64,000 nucleotides of DNA from Hymenolepis diminuta (Eukaryota; Platyhelminthes; Cestoda; Cyclophyllidea; Hymenolepididae): assembly GCA_900708905.1 (NCBI GenBank), contig CAADRB010000015.1, forward strand, positions 1,468,899-1,532,898, read 5' to 3'. This document shows positions 29,311-42,400 of this stretch, one piece after another (position 1 is the stretch's first letter; each line of letters starts with the position of its first letter). The notes under the pieces were generated by a model. It saw only the letters and a program-made list of their open reading frames with translations. It was not told the DNA's origin and ran no database searches. The translations under genes were made by a program, and so were the position numbers.

Positions 29311-30585
29311 CAGTTTAACAGATGAATAAAATCAAGGTAAAAAATTAATCATATGTAGCATCGACCCTATTTGGCATTAAAACTGATAATCTCACATGTT
29401 TGAAACAACCGATAATGTTAACTTCCATTTCTGAAACTTGAAAGCTCTTGAAAACTGGGTTATTTCGAGATCAGTAGAATATGACGTTATAACACAGGCA
29501 GAAAATATGTTCTTCAAAATTGACTTTTTCTGTTGAAATGGAAAAGGTCGTTAATTACTAAGATAAAGGCGCACATTTCAATGAAGAGTTTTAAAATAGT
29601 TTAAGAAGAAAAATTATAAAAGCAAGAAGGATACATTGAAGTGAGACTATATTATGCAAAATAAAAAGGAGGGAAATGAAATGCAATTACTTTTTTACTA
29701 TTAAAATCTAAAATGATTAACAAGATGAAACAACTTCAAGTCAATAATGAGATACGACAATCATCTCTCATAGGCTACTATTATGGATTTATCCTAACTA
29801 ATAACCTACTACATATTAATGTTAGTTTGACGGCATCAATGTCCCTTTCTTCTTAGAGATACTTTATCGAACTTCCACATATTGAGCTTACCAAGTGGGC
29901 GAAAAATTTATTCTATCATAATAAATGAATGTACGCCACAATCTCTGTTTTCTTCCTTCGAGTAAGAAGTCAAGTTAGATGGTATCTAGGAGAATTATTT
30001 ATCTTAAGTCAATGAATCCTAAGTCGTAGCCACCTATATTGAAAAGATGAGTCAGAATTTTGATTATCTATATGAAGCTAACTATTAAACTTGAAAAAAA
30101 ATACCGATTTATTGATATCTGTCTTGAGTTTATTTTTTAAGCTAAATTTTGCAATATTGTATATTGTTGACATAACTTCCCTCTTTCACTTTTAAGAAAG
30201 ACAGAACTATTTAACCCAAATGATGATGACATCAGATATAAATACAAAAGACTTCTTTTATTGCGCAGAGAGCATTTAAAATCACAATGCAAACTATAAG
30301 GAAAAATTATTTTCTTGATCAAGAAAGACTTTTTTGTCTACTTTTTCAAGGATAATCTATTTTGTAATCATATCAAAGAGTCACTTATCAGTGATAAAAA
30401 GGAGAAAGGAGTCTTGAATTAGGTTTGAGCCGATTCAGTCTTATTTTCTCGAGTGTCTCTTTTAATGGAATTTTTATCAAAAATTTCAACAACAAAATGC
30501 ATTTTAGGTAGCTGACATTTTTGAGTATTTGATAATTAATAAATACACCATTACATCAATATCGTATGATCCTTTTATTGAACGA

Positions 30586-30605
30586 AAATTAAATTAAATT
30601 AAATT
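30586..30605. repeat. (AAATT)4 microsatellite
   Basis: Four perfect AAATT units. Confidence 0.85.
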
Positions 30606-31294
30606 TTACAATCAAACTGAAATAATTTACATATAATTATATGGATTTATAAAACTATGTTTACAGACAATCTGAAACGTGAGGCGGCAAATAATAGATT
30701 TTGGCTTTAATAAAAGGAATATCACTAAATAAAGAATAAAACAACTGTGAACTCAAATTTGTCAAATCTAAATGAATGTTAAATGATTTAAACTTTTTAC
30801 TGTTTGAAGTCTTTTTGTCAAACGATTAAAAGGAAATTATCAAACTGGAGTAAAATATTAGAAATAACCTCTAAACAATAAGTTATACCTGCAAAAAAAA
30901 TTTAATTGAGACTTATAATTTTACCTTTTCATAAAATTTATCTAATTCTCAGCTTAGAATATAAATTAGTGGGGACTTTTAAACCTAAGAGGGAGATATC
31001 TAGTTATATTTGAAGATAGAGATTTCCCCTAATTTGATTTATCATCATAGTTTGTTGCTTTTTTTAAATACTAATAAGTTATAAAATATCACATCTTCAG
31101 TTGCAAGTAAGATGGAAGAATACTCTTAAAACATTGTTTAGAATCAATCGGTAGGATTTCTGGCCCAACATTTTAGTTCGACGGAAAGTATGCAAATGTT
31201 TAAAAATATATTTTGCAACCATCCTTTCCAATTCGTTCCAGTCAAAGTTTATATTATTTTGAAAGATTGATGCTGAAACAACCAGAAGAGGGAA

Positions 31295-31307
31295 GGGATT
31301 CGAACCC
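31295..31307 (-). promoter_or_regulatory. Isolated perfect B-box motif (tRNA-derived relic)
   Basis: On the minus strand it reads GGGTTCGAATCCC, containing the consensus B box GGTTCGAATCC. The T-arm context pairs for four of five bases. No convincing A box sits upstream, so this is a relic of a tRNA-derived repeat, not a tRNA gene. Confidence 0.35.
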
Positions 31308-34300
31308 TAGAAAGTTGTTACAACGTCTCATTCTGGTTCTAAGTGTGATACGTGAATGGCTTTTTGTAAAATTGTGTGGCTGTATACTGTTAGAGATATG
31401 AAACCGGAATGACAACTGCCTAATAGAGCAATATACGGTATTTAAGTCCTATCATCTGTTATTCGAAAATTAACGCAGTTGAACTTCGATCCGTTTTAAG
31501 TTGATCACAATCGTCAGATAAATTACAAGCAAAGCTTATCAAGAGCTTAGTGGAGTCTATTATTTTCTAAGCTCTTTGCAACTAAGAGTCTGATGAAATA
31601 ATGCAAAATCAACACCACTAAATTAATAAAAAGGAATTTCTTATGCTGAGCTGCAATTAATAATTTATGAAAATCCCAACTGGGATTTTGAGTTATTTTG
31701 ACCTTTACCTCAACTTTAATGGAGGTATATTTACCATTTTAAGAGCAGGTTGGCCTTCGACTTCGATTTGTTCACTACTTTAATGACCTTTGTATTAAAC
31801 TTCACGTAGATTTGTCTCATCAGTAACATGATCGCCGCTTTTATTTTAATGCAAATCTTAGTTTTCATTTTTTTTAGTGCATTTCTTTACATTTTTGCAT
31901 GATGCTGTTAATAAATAAGTAAATCTAGTAATGAAATGGCCTTTGTATATTAAAATGAATTCCAGGTATTTATAAAATTTTTATTAATAATAAAATGCTT
32001 GAAATGAGCCACGAATTAATATAAATTAAATGCTGATTAATATAATAACATAGGCAAATAAGTGAGATTTTTCAGATTTACTGATAGTTGTCTTACAAAT
32101 CGATGAACATTTAATATTAATTTATATTTTCAGCACTTGGTTTGATTTATATTTAATAAATAAAGTTTTTGACCTAGAAATTTGGAGAGTTAATTGGTAC
32201 TGAAGTGTAAATTAAGTGTGCAAAATATGTTCACTAGTAGTTTGAGCACACTATAGCCTTTCATTTTAAATTGATATATTTATAAATATACATCACCAAA
32301 AATATCAAATCAAATTGCCAAGGAAAATCATAAAAATAAGCAAATGTAAATCTCTTTTTCTACTTTTTTAATACGTACCATTTTTATCTTTTCAGATATG
32401 AAATTTTTATTTAATAATAAAAGGAAAAATTAAGTATTCATAAGAGTAATATAGAATCATACTTAATTAATAGAAATCACTTTTATAACCCTAAAATAAA
32501 ATTTACACTGCAAATTCGCAGGAATTTAGAAATTGTCCATTCACCACCATAAACATCAAAGAGGCAATCAGGTAAAAGCGAAGGACTAGCCACTAAACGC
32601 AAAAATTGTGCCTCAAATTTGATTTGCGAATTTCACAACAAAAAGGAAGCTAACAGAGAATCGGATTAATCTAATCATCTTTCCGACATGAATTTCAGCA
32701 TTTGAAATTTTCTACCAATTTTAACCAAATGCTTTTATTTATTATGCAAAACGGTAAAAAATACTTTAAATTAGGAATTGTAGTATATTTAATTATTTAT
32801 TTATATGAAATAATATTGAATGGCCTTTTTTATTAGTAACTATCATTTTTTAATATTTGTCGTTTGGCTTAAATCAAAAAATATGTCAAAATTTGATGCA
32901 TTGAGACAGTCACTGTAAAATTAAATAAATATATTTAAAAAATAACTATAAAATTTTAATAATTGTGAAAAAATGTAGATTCATACAATTAAAAATAGCA
33001 ATAAAGACAGTTTTTTATTTATATAAATTATGAAGCAAATGCGTGAGTAAATTTGTAAGTTGTGGAAGCATTGACTAAACACTTCTCTAAAATAAATCCA
33101 ATCCTATCAAGAACTTTATAATTAGTTTATTTTCTTTTATTTTGGATTATTATTTAGATTATCATTAGTTTGTATAATGTCCATTACAGCATTCAAGGTA
33201 ATGCAGAAAAATATTCCATAACGCAATTTCTCAGAAACTTATTCAATAAAGCTACACTTGAGGAGCCAAGTGACACGATTGAACCTTTCTTCCTATCTCA
33301 TACTACTGTTGTTGCAAATGCATATTAATATTTTTAGATTCGATTTCATAGGTGGATAGTTTTTTTCTATGCAGATAATTGTCTTAAAGTAAAGCCCCAT
33401 GTAATATTTTAATGCCCGAAACAAGGGAAGAATTTGAAGACCGTTGTAACCACATAATACATTTTATGGTGCTAAATGTTTTCAATTAAATTTTCGAACA
33501 AAAATCATATCTGTAGAGGAATATTATAGCGTTTTTGCGGTGAAAAATATCTATTCTTGTTAGAAATACAATCAAATTAACATTAAAGCTTAAATATTTC
33601 TCGCATTCCATGTTTTTTCTCACAAATTAAACTATGTGCTCTCCGTTTTTAGGAAGACGTTGCTAAAATATTTTCAATATTGTGAACATTATAATTTTCT
33701 TTTAAAAACAGATTTTAATGGTCATTGTTGATGAGGGTATATCGCTTTATTTCAATAACGAATGTGATATATTTTTGAAGAATTTATACACACTGCAATA
33801 ACTTACGGAATTCGCAAATTAGTTAACTTGTTTGTGAAAAGTAAATACATGACAGTTAAAATTCCGACAAGGAGCAAATAAGAATTGGAAAAAGAGAACA
33901 ATTAATGCGCTTTAAGAATAAAAATCTTTGAAAAATAAAATTTAATTCAGCTTTATTTTTTCATGCAACTTTGTATATTAAATCTAACTATTATAAGGAT
34001 GCTTTCTGACAGCGCCTCTTTCATCACATTAGTTTACATTAGTATGCATAATTAAGTATAATTCTACAGATTTATTTCTAGAAATAATTGTATTTTGATT
34101 GTCAATTATATTTGGCCAATTCGTAAATGATTTCAGCAAATAAAATTTTGTGGCAGTCAGTGCTTACTAAATGATTTCTTTGGACTTTAATAAAATAATG
34201 TTATACAAAAGTGCATTAAATCATCAAAGCCATAAAACAGTGAGTTATCTTCTTGAAGCCTGTAAAAGGAACGCCGACGTTAAAAGTATATCATGAAGTC

Positions 34301-37300
34301 TATAAAGTTTAAAATACAGTTTGATAAGGCAAAGAAAATTTTAAATTTTCTAAAACACTTCCGATTCATCCATTTAATGCTTTTTATTAATCTGCCACTG
34401 TAAATTGGGGTCCACTTACTGTGTAATAAATGTTACTGTAGTAAATTTAAGTTTATAACCGCAATAAATTTAGTTTGCTTTTTGATTAATATGAGAAAAA
34501 AATACCCATAAAGATTCTGTATATCAGAAAGCAATTGTAAGTTTTTTTTCATTTAAGGTGACTAATTAATTAAAACTGAGCTCTAGATATTGTATTCGTA
34601 AGTACTTTAAAGTTCAAATATCTGATAAAATAAATTATTCTTCAAGTAAAGTACTCAAGGTTATTTAAAAATTCAGAGTGATTTCACTTGCAAAGCTACG
34701 TTTTGAAACGTCATTACTTTTAATATGAGCCTTATTTTCAAATCATCGCTTCAAAATTGGCAGAAAACCACAAAGCTAATCTAGGTCAAAGAATGTAATC
34801 TCTTTTAATGAACATGAGAAAGGATTAAACACGGGTGTTTACATATAATTCAGTGTATACAAATGCGCCCTTGCTAAAAGCATATTTATCTAAATCTATG
34901 AATTATTATATTTTACAAAATTATGCATTGCAAAAATACTTATTTTTGCATTCATAAACATATAACCACATGGAGTAAATAAGGTTCGAAATTCAATTAG
35001 AAAACAGACTTATTTAAGCCAATCTGCATGACAATTTTTCAGAGAATTGCTTATATTCCCTCGGAGTATTCATTTTGACTACAATAAAAGGCCTACTCGC
35101 GGATATAAGCACTTGCACTTAATGTCAATTGTTTGATCGACTAAAAGGGGAATTTTAATCTGTGTCCTTTTGCTGTTTACGGAAGTTGATATTGGATGAA
35201 TTCAATTAGCCAGCTCATAGTACACAATGTCTTGAGGGCACGTAGTTTAAATACTGATATTTTGCAGCACTCAACATATATTTGAGTATTTTACAATCGA
35301 GCATTCCTCGTTTACTTTAGAAAAGACTTTTAAATGTTGTGTCCCAACAATATCTCAGTAACTAAGATTTACATTTAAGCAAAATGGTACCTATCTGGCC
35401 TTGGTTTGAACTCTCGTTGGTAGTTATCTGAGTTATATTTTTGCTTCATTTCGGCATTCATTAACATTTATAAATATAAATAGAGCCGTTTCAACTAATT
35501 TTAAAACTGCAAGTAATTTAACGGTCTTTAAACAGCGATTCATCAACATTCTGTCAATCACAAGTTACTATAGCTTTGAGTGAATCTAAGTTTTGTAATC
35601 ATTACCCACCCGATTACGTTAAATTAAATTTTAATGCTTTAAACAAATCGCAATAAAGAAATAAAGCATGAAGTTTAGTAAATAAGTCCAAGCATCAGTC
35701 GTGAATCTGATTCATTTCACTTTATTATCTAAACAATACATCTTTATTCTTCTCATTTTTTTAGAAACTAAAAGTATGAATATGTTATTTAAATATAATG
35801 AAGTTTGCACATTGTTATCAGATAAGTAACATCATTGTTATATACGTATTTGCCATTCAAGTTCATTACAATGATTTTGCATTTCATAAATCATTTTGAA
35901 ATCAATAAGTCCTCTTTGTGTTAGCAAATCATTCTATTAATTAATACGAATGCTGGAAAAATTCATTGTAAGCATAAAAAATATGATTTGTTGAAAAGTC
36001 TGTAAATTTCTTTTCTAATTAAAATACCATTTGCTTAACAAAAAAACCAAACTACTTAACTGTATTTAATTATTTTTATAACTAACATAAAATGAGCCAA
36101 GGTGATATCAGTTTACGAAATGCGTTTGTGATTCTTATCCTAAACCATTTTTTCAGTCATATGAGGAAGTGAATCACTTCAAATAGCAAGTGGCAATATC
36201 ATCAAATCTATTCTGTAGGAATTAACTTCTGATCGTTGATCATAGTTACTGATAAATTTCGTGATTTATAAATATGTTGGTTTGCGTGTTTCATCTAATT
36301 TTCGCGATCGTACGCTCAAGGCCATTAAATATACTACGAAATAAATAACTTCATTAAAAAACTTAAGACAGCAAATAAAAAGGCCATATCTTCCAATAAT
36401 TTATATTTGAAACATTTAATTTTTATGCAGTAAAACATTAAAAATGAGCTATTACAATGATGTAAATTATTTATTTATTGTTGTCATATAATCTGTAGTA
36501 TTATTTTAAAAATATTTCATTGCTTCCGATTAAAGTTGTACAGCTTTTGTATAAAATTCGCCTAAGGTACTTGAAATATGACAATTTTACTTTAGTCTAC
36601 AGAAAATGTTTTAATTAAGATATATCATCCTTCCTCCATAGCAACAGCATTTGATTGTTGAAATAAATAAACAAAAAGAGGATTTTTTATATTTTTGTCA
36701 TTATATATTTTGTATATTAGTTATGCCATGTTGAGAACCGTAAAAATGATTCAGTATGCTTCTGTGATTATATCACTCTTTCATTAACAAAAGCATAACC
36801 TTAATAAACTTCATTAAATCATTGTAAATTGAACTATTTAGAAATTGGTTTTCCATTCAGCAAATATCAATGTAAACCAATATGGCGAAATTTCGCATTT
36901 ATTTAGACCTTGAAAATATCATTTTTAAAGGTGGCCAATTTAATCATGAACTTTGGAGTGTTAACAGCCTTTTAGCAGTAAGGGATAGTTAATTGTAAAT
37001 AGAATATCACAGCAATCTTATAATAAGCTAAAAATTGTATGAATGACTTAGTATATAAAACTGCCAGTTCCTCAGAAAAAGTGCGATCATAAGGCAGGAC
37101 AATTCAGTGCAGTATTGATTGGATTGTTTCAAGGTACCTATATTATTCTTATTATTTCCATAACTTAGTGACTTTGTGATTGTTCTTCTTATGGATATCT
37201 ATTCGTAAACTATCCTATTTCCTTAATTCTCCATTAATTTTAAAATCCTCTACCATGTAGCATTTCGGTTGAGTTCACTATAACATGATTTTGATTTGTG

Positions 37301-39225
37301 ATTTCGTTATTATGCCAAAATCTCGTCAGGACCTTCCTTCAATTGAGTCTGACATGAGTTTCTGCCCTCATTCGATTGTGCTAAAAGTGCTCTTCCATTC
37401 ATAATTTGTACTTTCACTAATTTATTTATAAGTAGTAAGATGCGCTGAAATATAAATTTGAGAATTTTAATCAGAAGAGCAGTATAAGACTCACTAGACT
37501 CACTACTGCAGCACTGGTACTCTTTAACGGTGAAATTTAAAATATCAAAAACTCTTACAATATTTTCACGCTAATCCTATGGCTTTTTTCATTTTCTGGT
37601 GTTTATAACCTAAAATATTGTATTTCTTTGAATCATTCATTTTATTTCAATTATTCACTTGAATCAACACATTCAAATTGTTTAATTATTCATGGTTGAA
37701 TAGCTGAGTCTCAATCCTTAAAAATTCCTTCACGGTCTAGGAAATAGTTAAAAGGACCTCTTGCAATTTATCGCCCGTTGACAAAGTAATAATTTACTTC
37801 CACAACAAGAGCTTTAACTGCAAAAATTCAAAAATTTTTGGAGTTAAGATACGTTGAGGTACATTTTCCTACTTTTCTGTGGTATTGTGAAGGACTATTT
37901 GATAAATGGAGTAGTAGTATTCAGTTAAGACTTATGCATCCAATTATATATAGGTTTCCTAATTCAAGCAAATAAATTAGTCACAGATACAAATAAAAAT
38001 ACGATTTAAACACACAAAGCAATTACGAAATCCATAAAAGTGATAGATGATGTTCAATAAATGATTTAGTGTTTTAAATTTATAATAATGTTTACTTGTA
38101 TAAGGCGAACGGGTGGCAAAATATAAAACTTTGATCCTAAAATAAACGAAAATCAGTCACGAATTATGAGTTAATTGATAGGAAAAAGACGTAAGTATTG
38201 ATTTTCTGGAGCAAAGACTTACATCTCTGTAATCTATCATCTCCCAAGTCGGTTCAACTTCGTCCGATTTTAGAGAAAGGCTACAAAAGGCAAAATTTTT
38301 TTAAGCGAACGAAACTATTCATTAAATACGTTTCTCTTATAAAATTATATTTTTTTAAGTTAATGTCGGTTATATGTCACAAAATCTTTACACTTATGTG
38401 AACAGTTCGTTTTATGCTAATAATTTGACACTCATGCAATACCTTAATTAATTTTACTCTCCTAACCGGGGCTGACATTTTGTCTGTTTAATAAAAACGA
38501 GTCAAGTTCCAAAAAATTTGATGGTGGTGCCAACCTCATTTTGGTATATTTTATATGACAATTATCAACATTATTGCCCAAGAAAAAGCAAAGATTGGGT
38601 ATTTTCAGTAATGGAGAAAGGAACTGTAACTGAAGGGAACAGAAAAAGGTCGGCAGTAAAATCAAAATATCAAAAGCATAGCATTCAAGGCTAAAATAAT
38701 TTATAACTTTTTATTATATTTCTTATCCATGTGGCTGATTGTATTAAAAACATCACCAATTTTTATAAGCACCGCCAAACTTAACCGCATGAATAAAAAT
38801 GTCTCATTAATAGTACTGGTTTAAAAATTCTTGTGTTATATTTTAAATGCAGCTCTTTATTCTGTGAAGCTTTTATAGGAAAAAATCAATTTTGCTTCAA
38901 CTTTTGAACCTGTAGTCGAAACTCGGCATAATGTCACCAATTCAGTTTCACTAAATATTTGAAATTTAAGCTTACAAAATGAAATCTAAATCACTTAGGT
39001 TTGGGAAATATATGAAACAGCAATTTTTAGCCAGAAAACACCTTTACTATTATTATTATCAGTAAATTGGTTGCACTTTAATAAACAATGTATAAATTTA
39101 AGGTTATTATACAACATTCTTTACCTTTAAACATGGTGATTAGTATTTAAAAAAATTAAAACAAACTACATAACCTTTGTTAGTAACCTTTATAATACGA
39201 ATCTAAGAAATAATTTTTTCAAGCC

Positions 39226-39412
39226 CATTTTGGATAGAGGCAGGCATCAGGGAGCCTCCCTGCCATAAGACTAGAAATCTAACAATCTCTACGTTAGCCA
39301 GACTAGTTTAATGGGATTTGTCCACTCCGCCCATTGGATGTGCGCTGATGGAAATCGAACCCATAACTTCTCCCATGGCAGACGTGTGCGGTGACCAATA
39401 CACTATGGGGAC
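39226..39412 (-). mobile_element. tRNA-derived SINE-like element
   Basis: Read on the minus strand it begins with an RNA polymerase III promoter. The A box is TAGTGTATTGG (39405-39395) and the B box is GGTTCGATTTCC (39361-39350), with normal tRNA spacing. The T arm still forms five pairs around TTCGATT. The acceptor and anticodon stems do not pair, so it is not a working tRNA. A tRNA-unrelated body follows, containing the perfect hairpin CAGGGAG-C-CTCCCTG at 39248-39262. It is noticeably GC-richer than its surroundings, which fits a relatively young insertion. Element ends are approximate and I saw no clear target-site duplication. Confidence 0.65.
39350..39361 (-). promoter_or_regulatory. 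Pol III B box of the SINE-like element
   Basis: On the minus strand it reads GGTTCGATTTCC, close to the consensus GGTTCGANNCC. The A box lies 33 bases upstream at 39395-39405. Confidence 0.65.
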
Positions 39413-42400
39413 ACGATTCACGTAAATTATTGACACCAACAATTATTCAGTTTTGTTTGTTTCGAATTTGGGATAAATAACTCATTTTGATTTTTATTTA
39501 TCAATCAGAATGCTGTCATCAGTCATCCCGCATTCAGAGACTGTGAAAGACAAGACTATTTGTTAACTGATACAACATAGACTGAACAATCTGACACTAC
39601 ACCCAACATAAAAAAATATTTTGCTTTATATAATTAACCACTGAATATGCTCATTTTTGTATGTAATTCTATTTCCAACATGCAGAGAAATGTTTTGATT
39701 AATCTTTTCTGCATTTTATATAAATTTGACAGTTAAAACAGATTTGCATGATCATAATGTGATTACAGGATGGATATTTGAACAATACTTTAATGCAGTG
39801 TTTTTTATGAAATTGATATTTAATTATAATAAATTGAATTTTTCTAATAAATTCAAACTAAGAATGTTCCACATTTTCTAAACAGGAAATTGAAATCTTC
39901 TGACAACTGGCTTGAATTGCTAAGCTGATACGAATTGCGACGTTAACTCAAATTACTTAATTAACTTAAAGATAAATAAATAAAAAAACCTGTGCTATCT
40001 ATATGAAAGATACATTTTTAATGAAAGTACAAGTTGTATGCATGCAAATACATGAATTTGTACAATTCACCTATACTTTGAAATAAAAATATGGCAAATA
40101 GCGGTTGCAGATGCCGCATGATATGCAAAACAGTAATAATAGACATTATAAATGTCCAATTTTCTGCAACCCTAGATATAACTATATTAATTTTTAAATT
40201 TCTGAATTTTCTAAGGTTTGCTTTTGTCGAAATTGATATATATTAAAATTCGTCTGTGAAATTTGTCGGCGAAAATGCAGATGCATGTAAATCTTCATTT
40301 TTGAAAATCATTAAAAATGTACAAGGATTGCCTTAACCTCAAAACGAAATTACTTTTAATCTGCTGTTCTCCTAATAGTATTGCAATTAACGGCTGTTAT
40401 CAGATATTATCAGTTGATAAACAAAGTTGACAAACATAATTAGCAGTAAATGAGATGAGTGTTTAAGTCAAGAAATACATCGTAGATTTAGTTTTTATTT
40501 TGCATAGAGCTAGTTGCACTTAAATTTCTGAAAATGGACGATTAAGATGGAAGTAGGGAAACTCCTTCAGTGGTTGTTGTCTTGTATTTGTCAAAAAAAC
40601 AAACATTTGAAATTTTATTATAGTTTGATTCATGTCATTTTTAATTTAATTTTCCTTAACACTCATTAACAACTGAACTGAAAGTAATAGTCAGATGCGT
40701 TGGAGCTATTCCTTATCTTATGTAGTTAATCGCACAAAACGGTGTCTGATTGACGTTTCGCTACGGTATTTTTCCATCTGTCCATATTTTGGATGAACAA
40801 AAATATAGATTCAGGCATATAGGAGACGAATTAATGATAGTTCTCTACTTTTGCAACATAAACTAGTATTTCTTACTATTTACTATTTGCAAAAATTTCC
40901 AGTAAATTGATGTTTTGATTTTATTTTCTTGTTTTTATCCTTTATAACTTTTGTACTTAGAATTAAAAATAGTTTGTCGTTAAATTATCCTACAGAACCA
41001 TTAATAAAGAAATATTTGATTTTCTTTAATAATTAAGCATTATGGGTAACGTCTATTATTAAGCTCTTTAAAGTGAGTTAATTAAATCTGTAGAAACTTA
41101 ATAAATCATTTGTAGAGTAGTTAATGTTTTCCTCTGAAATATTTGACGACACGTGTTCCACAAAATTTATTATATTTTAGAACATAGATAGTATCTACAT
41201 GGCGACAATCCCAGTTATTAATTGGCAAAGGTCAGATGAGGCCTTTTATCAAGTTTCAATGTTCTCTGATTATCTCGCTATGTTATCTAATTAATTTATG
41301 TTTTATCAGATTGCACAGAGACCATATTTATTAATAATTAGTATATAATTGATATTTATATGCTATTCGCTCATAAAAAATGCTTACAATTTGAAACAGG
41401 TGGGCTAAAAACGGTGTTTATATGATTCCAGCAAATTGCCCATAATCTCAGCGCTAAATATCCGGATATGTAATCACGTTAGTATTAAGCCAAATTATAC
41501 AAATGCTGCCTAATTCTTTTTGGATCTGGGCATTTTAATATAAAAATATTGATTTAATCATCACATCATATATAGGAGAATGTTTTTGTATGTTGAATAC
41601 GGTCATTTGCTAATATGCACTATATGAAACTATTAGATGCACCTAAATTGTAACTATTGCTGAACCCACAATAAATGAAATAATAACCAATTAAATATAA
41701 AATCGAAGTTTAATTTACTTTAATTGCCTTTTAAATAATATTTTTTGTAATTAAATTTAAGTAAATTTCTATTATTAAGAGAATTCACGACTTCTACCTA
41801 TTTTAACGCAATAGAAGTGACCAATTTCATTTTTTTAAATCTGAATTTTAATAAAATAATTACACCGACTCCTTATATTAATATATATTTAAAAAAGATA
41901 AATTTTAGAGATTTTGCGATAAAATGTTCTCTCAAAGTTTGTTTAAATTTAGTTAGTGCATAATCTGAACTAATTGCAGAGAGCTGCCCATCATTAAAGC
42001 TGATTAATCAGAGGCGAAATTAAATTACATTAGTAAACATGGCGTGATGTCGAAAATAATTCACATATTTCATAAATGTAACGAAAATAACTGAACAAAA
42101 TATATTTAAAATTTTGTATCAAAGTCATTTTTAATTTGGCAGTTAAAATTTACATGTGAATTATGATTTAAATTACCTTTTTTAGTTTTAAAAGATATAG
42201 ATCTAAAGGTAAATATCTGCGAATTGATTTAAAAGTAACCCATAATAATAACAGTTCAAAAAGTGTGTGAATAGAATCCGAAGGTCGAAAGAAACAGGAC
42301 TTGTTGATACCTCACATTTATTTATTGTTACCTTTCGAGTCCATTTTCCTAAATTTCTCATTTAATTTGTTAACTAATCTATGTATACATATATACATGC

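Noticed and set aside
39341..39412. Functional tRNA gene on the minus strand
   Set aside because: The A and B boxes and T arm fit, but the acceptor ends (GTCCCCA and CAGCGCA) do not pair and the anticodon stem is broken.
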